NCBI GenBank assembly: GCA_050084985.1
Contig: JBITNC010000001.1
Coordinates: 212,908,001 to 212,972,000 of the forward strand
Direction of reading: 5' to 3'
Source of the DNA: Nageia nagi
Lineage: Eukaryota > Pinophyta
Length of the DNA: 64,000 nt
The notes below the pieces were generated by a model that had not been told where the DNA came from, searched no databases, and saw only the letters and a list, made by a program, of their open reading frames with translations. Of this stretch, positions 49,127-59,800 are shown piece by piece. The position numbers and the translations under genes are program-made. Numbering within the stretch: position 1 is the stretch's first letter; the number at the start of each line of letters is the position of its first letter.

Positions 49127-49127
49127 G

Positions 49128-49139
49128 TGGTATTAGAGC
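49128..49139 (+). other. Primer-binding site of element 4, tRNA-Met type
   Basis: TGGTATTAGAGC, one base from the usual TGGTATCAGAGC, one base after the LTR. Confidence 0.85.
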
Positions 49140-49296
49140 TAGTTTTCCTGCCAGCCTGTATTAGCTCATGCCATCGAAGATCCATAATTACTACTTGAGA
49201 GGAAGAAGTGATCCTGATTACTAGCCAAGCTTGGAGGAGAGAGACATAATAGATTTGGAGGGATCTAAAGAGTGGGAGGAAGCTAGACAAGGGAAC

Positions 49297-50310
49297 ATGG
49301 TCAATTCCAACATAGCCATCCTAGACACATTAAGGAAGATGATGAAGTAATTGTAAATACTCATGTCCCAAAGAGAGAACTAGACTCCACCACCCAACTA
49401 GGAGAATAGAAATGGCCAAGGAGAGAGCTCATTTGGGGCTAGATCTCATTACTGAAAGTCTATACCTATTCCACCTAAGCCTCTTTTCAAAAAAGAGGAA
49501 GATTTGGAGGAGATCTATCAGAGACATTAGGAGAGGCTCGACCAATTGTTCAATGAGTACATGGCCAAACTAGTAGAGTATAGAAACATCATATCTTTCC
49601 AAGAATTTTGTGGACAATTGGAGGGAGGACAAGGAGGATGCCCACCTATGTTTAGGGAGCCATTACAGAAGATCCAATTGGAGAAATTTGACGGAGGTGC
49701 AGGGATCTCCGTAAGAGGATGGATTCACCAGCTCCAAACATACCTATCTTTCAATTCCATGGTAGAATATGAGGTCATACATTTTACCACACTCTCCCTA
49801 AAGGGACAAGCCTATGAGTGGTGGCACCATGGATTGAAAATGTTGGGGCATGACTAGATCTCAACTTTTGATGAATTTTGCCAAAGGTTTCTAGAACATT
49901 TTGAAAACAAGATTTAAGAAAGTTACTTCCATGAGCTCACTAAGATCCAATAGAAAGGTACAATTAAAGAATATGTAGATGAGTTTATGAATGTTTCTAT
50001 TATGGTTTCATATCTATCAGAAGCTAGAAGGATGGCTATGTTCATGGAGGGTTTGAATGAAAATATTAGAGCATCTATCAAAGCATTTGAGCCAAACAAT
50101 CTTGATGAGGCAATCAAAAGGGTTGTAGCACTTGAATTAACCAGTCTAATCTAAGGAAAGAGCAATCAAGGAAGGACGTAGCCACCCTAGCAACAAATTA
50201 TGCTAGCAAGTAAAATAAATGGGAGCCAAGGAAGGATCACATCTCCACCAAGGAGAAATGCATGGCCATTGGAGCAAACATAGAGGGATTAGGAGATCTC
50301 ACATTCTAAA
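49297..50310 (+). pseudogene. Gag of element 4
   Basis: ATG at 49,297 (MVNSNIAILDTLRKM) begins a frame with few stops. The capsid domain is open at 49,546-49,857 (LEKFDGGAGI, RGWIHQLQTYLSFN, ALKGQ-like TLSLKGQAYEWWHHG) and continues with FDEFCQRFLEHF, KEYVDEFMNVSIMV and FMEGLNENIRASI, the Retrotrans_gag pattern. The few stops are TAG or TAA where Trp or Gln is expected. A zinc knuckle is recalled only by C-NGK after 50,360. Confidence 0.85.
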
Positions 50311-50883
50311 ATGAGAAGAAGGAAAATGTACTTTGTCTATAGAGGATCATGGGAGCTAGGCCATCGTTGCAATGGGAAGGTGCAGCTCAATTATGTAGAG
50401 GTAGTGGAGATGGAGGAACCTAAATCAAGTTTGTGGAGCATTTCAAAATTTTTGGAAGAGTTTTCCACTCATGCCACCTTGGTCACCATTAGTGGATCAC
50501 CCCATTGCCCCACATTACACATTCAGGGAAGAGCTCTAGGAGAAGAAGTGATTATTCTTATCGATGGAGGGGCATCTCACAACTTCATTAATGCTTTGTT
50601 TGCTATTAAGAAAGGAGTAAGGATGAATGTTTTTGAAGGATTCAATGTGGCTAATGCTAACCAATAGATCTCATTTTGCAATAAGGTGATTAGACAACTT
50701 CCAATTAACACCAATAATTACTCCATGAGAAGTGATTTCTATGTATATCCCATGGGAGGGACCTTGCACATGGTATTTGGAATTCAATGGCTAAAAACTT
50801 TGGGGGAGATTAGGAAAAATTATGACACCTTGGAAATGATGTTCTTGGCAAATGGAAAGGAGGTCATCATGAGAGGATTGTAG
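50311..50883 (+). pseudogene. Aspartic protease of element 4
   Basis: The retroviral-type active-site motif is seen as VIILIDGGASHNFI (about 50,548-50,590), with Gly in place of the usual Ser/Thr after Asp, as in many plant gypsy elements. The fold's later part reads FYVYPMGGTLHMVFGIQWLK (after a single TAG at 50,668) and EMMFLANGKEVIMRG. The protease would cleave Gag. No RT follows. Confidence 0.82.
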
Positions 50884-51102
50884 GGTAGCAATAGGGCCAC
50901 TTCATAAGCCCATCAATTGGAAGTAATAGAAGATCTAAAGCAACAACATCAAATCATTCCTCACATCCCAAATAGAACTACCATGCAAGACATCACCCAA
51001 TCCCAAGGTAACACGCCCACATTTGCTCAGCCACTAACGAATTGGTTAAGAGTGTTCTTTTTCTAGATAATAGGTTGGAGGTTGATTGAAGATTGGAAAT
51101 AA

Positions 51103-51545
51103 GTGATAATACTTGCTAGTCAAATTTACTTCTCTTTGGCATATATGTCCCTATTACAAGTATATTACTACAAAAATTTTTGGGACAAATTATCCATCAT
51201 CTTGCTTAAAATGAGAAATACAGGGATTAGAGATTTGGTATTACTTCATCATACTTTTCCTTATGAACCACTCAGCCACTTAGACCATTGGGATGTTGGG
51301 ATGAATGTATTCATGCTTGCTAAAATTGTAGATTCTCCCTCCCATCATGTGATGCAGTCCTAGATAGAAGATAACCCACTATCACTCCTTGATTTCATTT
51401 AGGACTTGGATGTTGGGTTGTGGAGCTATGAAGGTAAACATTTTGGCCATCACTTGCAGTAGAAAATTGGAACTCTTTCTCCTTATTCTTTCATCTACAT
51501 TACAAATTTTTAGGATGGGAAAGAGAAGGGCCAATTTATCTTGAG
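51103..51545 (+). pseudogene. C-terminal remnant of element 4 polyprotein
   Basis: Readable but unassigned: YMSLLQVYYYKNFWDKLS, LDLHHTFPYEP-like, then LDVGLWSYEGKHFGHHL and GKEKGQFILSCLGTSNSGRG, ending at the polypurine tract. It has no integrase or RT motif. Confidence 0.5.
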
Positions 51546-51566
51546 TTGCTTGGGGACAAGCAATTC

Positions 51567-51580
51567 AGGAAGGGGAGACT
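51567..51580 (+). other. Polypurine tract of element 4
   Basis: AGGAAGGGGAGACT directly before the 3' LTR. Confidence 0.8.
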
Positions 51581-52761
51581 TATAATGTCCCCAAATTTGT
51601 AAAACATCCACTTTCTCTCCTCTTGGAGTGTGATGTTCATGGAAAAGTAGGAGAAACCAAAAATAAATTAATTTAGGAGTATTTTAGCAATATTTTGCAT
51701 TTATTTCTGTAACCAAGGCTAAAGAGACCCTTGAGGCACTCACCCTTGGATTTTATTTAATTAATCTAGCTTAATTATTTGTAATTAATGCAATATAAGT
51801 CTCTCATAATGGGATGTTGCATTTATGAGCCATTGATCTTGTAATTGGCATCTCTAGGCAACCATTATGGGATGTTGGGCTTTTGGGTCCCTAGATGATT
51901 TAATTTGTCATCCCAAGACACCAGAAGAGGGACATTGCACTTTGGGTGATTCTAAGGTATGAGAGATCTTGTTATAAAAGGATATGGGATGCATCATTTG
52001 TAGGCATGCTTGAAGATCATCAGAGTTTATCTCTTTTTAGGGGTTAGCAGCTAGTGGAGTTGCAGCTTTCCAGCTAGCTTAGTGGGAGAGCTCAAGCAAG
52101 TGTGGAGTTCTTACCTAAGCTAGGATAGTAACTCAAGCCAGTGAGGTGGAGTTGCTAGAGTAGCTTAAGCTAATGAGGTGGAGTTACTAGAATTATTTGA
52201 GCCAGTGTGGTGGAACTATTCCATCCCTAATCCAAATCCAACCAGTGTAGCCATATTCAGAGTTACTAGAATAGTTCAAGCCAATGTGGTGGAACTATTG
52301 CATCCCTGATCTAGATCCAGCTAGTGGGGTAGATCCAGATCCAGCCAGTGCGGCCATATTCTAGATCCAGATCTAACCTACCAAATCAATGTGAGGAGGC
52401 ACATCCTAGATCCAAACCAGTTGAATTAGTGTGAGGAGGCTCATCCAGCATTGGGGGAGAAGAGATTGAAGAACTTACAGGGCTAGATCATCGAAATCTA
52501 CCTTATGAGGGAAAACATCCACCTTCTTGATCATTTGGATATTTTTTCTTGAGTATTATACTTATGCATTTGGGATGTCCTAGCTCTTAAAGAATAAAAT
52601 TCATTTTTGGCTCTATTTCTTGTTCAATTTGTAGATCCAATTTGAATTGAGCTAGATAGAAAAATATAAAAATATATATAAATTCCTAAGTAGTGATATT
52701 TCAACTTTGGAATATTACACTTTAATAGAAATCGCATTTTGTGAGTTTTGGGAATATTACA
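51581..52761 (+). repeat. 3' LTR of element 4
   Basis: Aligns with 47,917-49,126 throughout. Its first bases are TATAAT (G-to-A at the second base). Same internal units, a few lost. Confidence 0.88.
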
Positions 52762-53069
52762 TAAGTTTAATGATTTGTGCATGAAATAAGACAAAATGAT
52801 AAACAAAATTGCATATAGAATGAAAGAAATAAAAGGAAACTTATAGAATAGCCCAAACACCATCAATATCATAAAACATACCTAGAACTAGTGGTTGAGA
52901 AAGTGGCTAGGGTGTACTTATTATGTTGTTCTATAACTACCTCCTATCATCATCCAACTTAGTCTTCTTGAATTGTGAAAAATGAGTTATTGAATATTAT
53001 CAACCTTTTATTCTATATATGTACAAGTCCATCTAGTAGGCTCATTTTCTTGAGCTTATATGTACATTT

Positions 53070-54450
53070 CTATAAAAATTCAACTAGAACTTCATGGTCA
53101 AATTGAAATTTTCCTTTATCACATAAATCTTGGATTATATTTCTCAAATGATAACACTCCTTTATGGAATGAGTAGCTTGCCTATGTAAATTACAAAAGA
53201 GATGGGCTTGATAATTTAAATATTTGATGTGAAGGTGTTCCTTCATGGGGGGATAATGCACTAGGTTATTGACAACCAAGGCATCTAAGAATTCATTAAT
53301 TTCCTCATGGAATTTAGTGTACTAACATTATTTCTTAGGCATCCAAACTTATATGTCATCATTACTAACTCTAGCAATCATATTCACCTTAGGTTTAGGT
53401 TGGGATTTAGACTTTTTGGGATGAGAGGAAGTTTTATTCATATGGTCTAATTGTTCATTAAAGGATTTATGATGGTCTTTCTTGTTAATCATTTCATCTA
53501 TTAACTAGTCATAAGGTAGATCTTAGAAATCTATGAAATCACACCTATAAGAGAGTAATAATATTCAATTGATATTCAAGATCAACTATGATGTATTTGG
53601 GGTTGAGCTTTAAAAATTTTTGTTCTTAATGTAAGATGTCATACTCTACATTAGACCAACCAAGTCTTCATTATAGGCTAAACCCTATAGCAGGATTAGA
53701 CTTATCCATCTAACTAGTAGGTTTAATAGGTATTTTAATTGCATCAATATCAATTAGTTCTTCTTCATCAATGTTATCTACCTAATAGTAATTGCATAAT
53801 TAAATGACATACTTGGTTACAGATTCCACCTTAGGATCTTTATAATCAAGAATTTTTAGGATAAGGTTTGTATTAGGTAGAGTAGCAAAGGTGTTAAGCT
53901 CAATGGTGTCATTAGGTTTAGGTTGATTATGAGGAATTTGGTTCATATCATAGGGCTCAAGGATGACATTCTTTAAGGGATTGATGCATAAAGGATCAAA
54001 ATATTAGTAGGTTTAATGATAGGATGTTAATATCATATCAATATGAGTTTATTGGATCATTTGTCTTTGATTAATGTATTTAGGATCAATATCTAAGGTA
54101 GACCCTAGAAGGTGCTTAACTTCAGTATCAAAATATTGCAAACTTTGGATAAGGAAAGGGTGATAGTCCTTCATGGCTAATAATTTTTAACCATTAGGGT
54201 TAGAAAAGATCTTAGAGAGTACCTATAAGGCATTGAATGGGAGATCCTTAGATTTAGCTAGGTGCAATTCAATATTTTATTCAAGAGATTGATTGCTATC
54301 TTTAGGCATGCTATCATAATCATCTTGTAGATGAAGCTTTTGAGTCCATTCCCTATGTATTCTAGGTGCATTTGCATAGTCCTTCCTTAGCCTAATATTT
54401 TTTTCTATACATAAGGACATTCAAGGTTTGCTTGATTGGGTGTATCCATT
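53070..54450 (-). pseudogene. Gag of retroelement 2
   Basis: Worn on the minus strand from about 54,450. The C-terminus is open at 53,279-53,070: VVNNLVHYPPMKEHLHIKYL, then FCNLHRQATHSIKECYHLRN, a complete C-x2-H-x5-H-x4-C zinc-knuckle-like motif as in Tat/Athila gags, then IIQDLCDKGKFQF. Upstream pieces include CDFIDFQDLPYDQLIDEMIN and SHPKKSKSQPKPK. Its place after the primer site agrees. Confidence 0.7.
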
Positions 54451-54574
54451 TCTATCACACTTGGAAATTGATATTAGTCCTATCCAAAACCCTAGGGTTT
54501 TAGCATAATTAGTGGAGACCAATGTATCAAAGCTATGTAAGACTTAATCAAAATAAGTGAAATATTGAAAAGAA

Positions 54575-54587
54575 GTTGGGTTCACCA
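54575..54587 (-). other. Primer-binding site of retroelement 2
   Basis: TGGTGAACCCAAC on the minus strand, two bases from the LTR; identical to the site of element 1. Confidence 0.8.
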
Positions 54588-54589
54588 AT

Positions 54590-55316
54590 TGTTTACATGA
54601 AAAAATAATAAAATTAATTATTAAATTAGGGTATATTATAGAATATTCAATTAGCCAATTAACTAGGAAATTATAGGATAAGCAATACTAGTAATCAAAT
54701 TGACCTTAACCTATCAAAATTAGAAAATGAAAGATACAAACCTTTACTTTACCTATGATAATGATCAAAGGTGATATTTAAATGAAAGGAGATAACTAAT
54801 GAGCTCTCCCAAATAGTAGGACCACCAATCCAACCTCAATATAGTGATAGAGCCAAGAACCCAATGATGGCACTTGGCTACCTTTGTATTTGAACCTTGC
54901 CTCAAGCTCAATGTCATCATCAGACCTTAATTCCATAGGATATAGTGCACAAAAGTTTGAAAGATTGTAAATATGTATATCTCAGAGTATAATAATTTCT
55001 AGAATTTATAGGTGGTATTAAGAAACACCAATCAATAATGACACAAGTAATTTCCACCTATTAAGGATTAAAGATAATGTAGGGTTACTTAATATCAATG
55101 ATCATGCACACTCTTTAACCTTTATGGGAAATAGGTAGAGTACTAAGGCTCCTCTTTAGGTTTATTATGAGGGTGACCCACTTGTTACCGTAAAACATAA
55201 AGGTAGATGAGAATACACATAGGTAAAGGTATTCATTTAATAAATTAAATAAACCATTTTAAATAACTAAAAAGGAGTATTTTAATTAAATTAAAATTCC
55301 TTTTTAGATCTTAACA
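54590..55316 (-). repeat. 5' LTR of retroelement 2
   Basis: TGTTTACA...CTTAACA in plus-strand order, paired with 35,275-36,000. It cuts gag of element 1 between Val and the repeated QVYEKK reading. Confidence 0.88.
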
Positions 55317-56972
55317 ACTTGAGTTTTGTCTTTCTTTTCATATGTTTGATATTTTGTATGAAATTGCTTATAAGTTTGCTTAATACAATCTTTCTTTTTA
55401 AGAAAAATATATATCATTTCATATAATATCATTCTAGTATTAGATACAACCTGTAATTTATACATAGGAAACAAAGCATTTACAAAAGTATTCTTTAAAT
55501 CTTGTTTAGACAAAGATTTTATTTGCAATTTATTTTCATACTTTGATAAAATCAAACATAGATTGATTAAGCAATTGCTTAATTTTATAGAAATCTTTGA
55601 ATTGATTTTTTTAATGATATTATATCTAAAGTTTTCCAAATATTTATTTATCAAATCCTCATACTTATCAATACTCTTTTTAGGAATACTAAAGTACCAT
55701 TTCAATGCATCATCTTTCAAGCTACTTGAAAATAATTTTGCAAGCACATCTCTATCATGAACATATTCAATAGATCCCTCTTGAAATTTTTTAATATGCA
55801 TTTTTAGATCTTGCAAACCATCAATTTTTGTAAATTTCATACCTTTTTTACCAATAAATAACTTAGAAATAATTCTATCAATCAATGGATTCTTTAAGCA
55901 ACATAAGAAATCATCTTCATCATCTTTATTCATATCCTTTTCTAAGTTCTCAATCCTTTCCTAAATTTTCTTTCCATTATTTGGCACTATAGGAGGTTAT
56001 TTTGGATGTTGGTTTTGCACTATAGGCTATTCCCTATATGTATATTGATCTTTAGGGATGGTGGTGGGGTTTGTGGTGGTGTATTTCTATTTTGAGAGGT
56101 TGGTTTATTTTCTTTTTCCCTTCTATGTTCAACCTTTTTTAGTGGTATAAATGGTCCAATCTTATGTATTTTTTCATGTTCAAGTTTATCAATAAATTTC
56201 AATATAAAGTGTAATTATTGTTCCTCATTAACCTTTTGAAAGTAAGTAGTTTCTTGATCTTTGAAAATAGCTTCAAAGTTTATTTCATGATATTCTCTTG
56301 ATCAATTAGGAATATGTACATAAGAATAATTAATCATAGTAGAAATGTATTTAGCAATATCTTATGCAAATTCATCATCAATCAAAATACCCTTACCTTT
56401 ATCCTTATTAGAACACTCATGAATCATACCTAGATTATCAAATTCAGAATGGGTTATCATAGGTTTAGAATCTACTCCACTCTCCTCATTAACATCCTTA
56501 ATGATCACCATTTTCAAGGGTTGAGTATCCTCTATGTCCACACTATTAACAACATGCATATAGTTCATGCCATTGATAACAATTTTCTTTATGGTAGAAT
56601 CCCTCCATTTTTTGTACCCTACATGTTCATAAGAAAATAAACTATCTAAGGATTATGGAGTTGCATAATACACTTTTAATAATTCATAATGTGTTAGGAT
56701 ATCAATAACTTATTCAACATTATTAGTAAGATAATATTTCAACTTTTATTTATTAGATGGCAATTCCTTTATTGATCTAACATGGTTAGGAATTCTATTT
56801 ATTTCTTCAATTTTAGCATCATTATTGGAAGTATCACCATGGCTTCCTAGACTTACATTATCAAAATCATAATAAATAAAATACATATTAACCTTATTAA
56901 GGATTTTTCCAATAATATCCTTTTTTTTCTAGAACTTGTAGATTCAGTATCATTATTCTCATCAATATCCAT
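55317..56972 (-). pseudogene. Gag of retroelement 1, main part
   Basis: ATG at 56,972 (MDIDENNDTESTS) opens a long N-terminal region with stops, including an acidic piece (56,568-56,362) and a proline-rich piece (56,202-56,020, QNRNTPPQTPPPS). The capsid domain is open for 209 codons at 55,933-55,304: DGLQDLKMHIKKFQEGS, RDVLAKLFSSSLKDDALKWY, FSIPKKSIDKYEDLINKYLE, KQDLKNTFVNALFP. It is the longest open frame in the window. Its last residues (from 55,316) belong to the LTR of element 2. Confidence 0.85.
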
Positions 56973-57242
56973 TCTATCATTGGGATCAAGCTCTTGCATA
57001 GGTAAATCAAGGTTAACCCTAATACTTATCTTGATCTTAATAAAATGAAACTTAATTCTAGAAGCCCTAGATTGTTCTTAATTAAAATTAATATTTGAAA
57101 TATAAGCAAAATAAACCCTAATTTTATCATTCTATCAAGCTATTACTCTAAGCACCTCGAGTAAAGGAAGAGATAATAACATGAATGAATTCATATCTCC
57201 TAATAAGGGATGCCCTAAAATGGAATCTAGGAGTGGAAGAAT

Positions 57243-57255
57243 GTTGGGTTCACCA
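57243..57255 (-). other. Primer-binding site of retroelement 1
   Basis: TGGTGAACCCAAC on the minus strand, three bases from the LTR. Confidence 0.8.
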
Positions 57256-57258
57256 AAA

Positions 57259-57973
57259 TATAGACCTCAAATTATGTAAAATACAAATATACATAATATA
57301 TGAAATGATATTCAATATAAGAACTAGATATGTACACTATATTAGATACAATAAATATACATAAAAATCTTGAATTTGATATGAAGTGTATGTACAATAC
57401 TTAAAAGTAAATAGTAATGAATATTAAAAGGATTAGGATTAGATTAGAGGAGAGTTGATAATATATCTTGGTATGCATGAATCAATAGTCTCTACCACTA
57501 AAATTTGGAACCCTCAATCCTCAAGATGCATGCCATTAACAATGTTGAATATGAAGAACTATGAAGTGCACCAAATATAGAAAGTTTTAGAGATTAGAGT
57601 ATAATAATTTATTATAATAGGTGGAATCAAGAGAGACCATTTATTGATGAAGATTATGGTAGATAAACACCTATTATATATCTTGTCATATCAAAGAGTT
57701 CAAATCTATGGAGGTCAAACTATTCCACTCGCATATATAGCCTGTAAAGACATTAAAAAGAATGAAGGTATATATCTAGAAATAATATAATCATTGTTGT
57801 ATTCATGATGCTTTAAAATATGAACCATGATAAATGATATATCATTTAATATAACATATGGTAATGCATTGTAATATCAAATTTATATTGACATTTGTAA
57901 TATTAAAATAAGTCATTTAGGAAGTCTAAATATGATTTATTAAATAAGTAATAATTTTTTTTAAGCATCTACA
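57259..57973 (-). repeat. 5' LTR of retroelement 1
   Basis: Starts TATAGAC (from TGTAGAC) and ends ATCTACA. Pairs with 29,407-30,124. The duplicated target TATGG follows at 57,974-57,978. Confidence 0.88.
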
Positions 57974-57978
57974 TATGG

Positions 57979-59800
57979 TACACAATGTTATTAAAACCAT
58001 TAGCACATCAACTCAGTATGGATCATATATAAGAAAAGCATTCACTATTTATGGTAGAAAAATAAGATTAAAATCTCATGATTACCAAAACATCTTGAAG
58101 GTATTATCATATTATATGTCTATAGAAATTAATTTTTTAGTATTAAGATATATTTTTTCAAAATATAATGAATAATACTACTTGCATAATACATAAATTT
58201 ATGTACAATATATTTTTACATTTACAATTCATGGATGTAGGAATTTACCTCCAGATATAAAAAGGTAATTGGTCAACTATCAATATTTCTAAGGAATGTT
58301 GTGTTATGATACTATTGCTTTATGAAAAAATATAATATGTTTAATTATTATTATTTTCTATTTTTCTATTAAATTTGCATACATTTGATGATATTATATT
58401 TTTTTCAATAGGTGGATAATTGGAATGGAGATGCATATGAGAAAAATACCTAGATGGTGCAAATAAATTGCTAAAATTATCTGCACCTTTGAAAAGGAAA
58501 TGCCTACTACTTTTATGGACATACAAATGCACATGTTGATCCACCTAGTAGATGATATAGCAATAACAAGTGTTATAAGTGATAAAAGCATGTTTTTTGT
58601 TGAGATATTTTTAAAAGCATTAAAAATATTTGTTAGATAAAACTTAAGAGCAAAAGGAGCAATGGGTGAGGGATACATTGTATCATAATATTTTTTTTAT
58701 GCATTTGAGTATAATCTATTCTTTTGTACCAAATATGTGGTAACCAAACAAAGATAAAAAAAATTGAGGAAGAGATTTTTGAATATAATGGGAAAAATTA
58801 TACTATTAAAGGTACTAACAATATTAAATATATTACTAATTTATAATAATATGCATTTTGGATTTAATTTAATCAATGGTTACTAATGAATGTATATTGT
58901 GTCATCATGATTTTATAGATTATCATGAGTTTGAATCTATAAAATAGTTTTTCACGATGAATATGGAATGTTACAAGGAGTGGATTAAATTGTACATAAG
59001 TAAAATAAGTAGACATCTAGAAGAATGTAACTTATTTCATAGACAAAATCCAAGGGGTACACCTATATCTGCATAACTAAAAGATGAAAATCATCCAACA
59101 AAGTATCCAAGGTCATGGTTGAGTGAAATAATTAGTGAGAAATAAAGATAAAGAGATGAAAATATAAATGAAGATATTCAAAATATATCCATTGTATGAA
59201 ATCAAAATGTAATTATTATTAATTTACTTATATGCATTTAATTTTTGATATTTTTATAAGAGCATAATAGCATACATAAATATGATGATTGCACTAATAA
59301 TATTATTTTATGTAAATATTTACAAGCATTGGCTTTCCCTTCAATGTGGGAATATAATCAACACTTTAGAATTGAAAATATTGATCAAAATAGAATGATA
59401 TTTGACTATGGAGTAATGGTTTATTTTGACAAATAAAGTTGTTCAAGTACAAAACATAAAAACTTGATAGAAGGAACACCATAATATGTTGAAAAAATTC
59501 AACAAATTATTCAATTAAATTATAGGCCATTCCAATGTGTAGTATTTAGATGTAAATGGTTTGAAACACTTGATATAAGAACAATCTTACATGATAACAA
59601 TAGTTAATACTTTGTAATCAACTCTATAAAATATTTAGTTAAAGATAAAGAGCCTTATGTTTTACCATAACATTGTAGTCAAGTATTTTTCTATTCACAT
59701 GTAGAGGATGAGATAATATGATTTATAATTAATGTTTATCTTAGAGAAAAATATAGTATATTTTATAATGATGAAGATTATATAAATGACAATTAAATGA
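57979..59800 (+). pseudogene. CACTA TNP2 transposase, 3' part (DUF4218 and DUF4216 regions)
   Basis: Continues the gene cut at 29,406: HNVIKTISTSTQYGSYIRKA, RLKSHDYQNIL (the KSHD motif of TNP2), LPPDIKR. DUF4218 follows at about 58,430-58,710: ICTFEKEMPTTFMDIQMHML, HLVDDIAITSV, FLKALKIFVR, RAKGAMGEGYIV. After an intron come HEFESI and NPRGTPIS. DUF4216 is at about 59,330-59,790: YFDKxSCSSTKHKN, QLNYRPFQCVVFRCKWFE, VINSIKYLVKDKEPYVL, SQVFFYSHVEDE. Stops are spread through it, so it is a dead copy. Confidence 0.83.
58812..58918 (+). other. Intron in TNP2 between DUF4218 and DUF4216
   Basis: GTACTA at the start, TTATAG at the end, 107 bases. Joining gives NYTIK then DYHEFES in one frame. Confidence 0.6.

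Larger units (their letters stand above)
47917..52761 (+). mobile_element. Retroelement 4: plus-strand Ty3/gypsy element with gag and protease only
   Basis: LTRs of 1,210 and 1,181 bases (TGTAATGTCC...ATTACA), tRNA-Met primer site, gag, aspartic protease, a short C-terminal remnant, polypurine tract. The space between protease and tract (about 680 bases) is too small for RT and integrase and shows neither, so it is non-autonomous. It keeps more CG and CAG than its surroundings, and its target duplication is perfect, so it is probably the youngest insertion here. Confidence 0.87.
35275..55316 (-). mobile_element. Retroelement 2: minus-strand LTR element inserted in gag of element 1
   Basis: LTRs of 726 and 727 bases flank it, both TGTTTACA...TTAACA type (the left copy ends TTAATA). 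Primer site TGGTGAACCCAAC is beside the right LTR. After taking out elements 3 and 4 with their duplications the element is about 7.4 kb: LTR, gag (about 54,450-53,070), PMD frame on the opposite strand (46,036-47,575), tandem array (36,360-36,634), LTR. No pol is recognisable. The plan repeats that of elements 1 and 3. Confidence 0.85.
29407..57973 (-). mobile_element. Retroelement 1: minus-strand LTR element inserted in TNP2, itself carrying elements 2-4
   Basis: Ends are two aligned LTRs (718 and 715 bases) beginning TGTAGAC, with primer site and gag beside the right one and a polypurine tract beside the left one, so transcription runs right to left. After removing element 2 with its duplication the element is about 8.5 kb. 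It holds gag (56,972 down to 55,317, continued 35,274 to about 34,950) and a PMD frame on the opposite strand (32,156-34,106). No RT, RNase H or integrase is recognisable, so it must have relied on another element's enzymes. Confidence 0.85.

Noticed and set aside
58341-58678. Minus-strand open frames of 67 and 94 codons.
   Set aside because: They are shadows opposite the DUF4218 region of TNP2.
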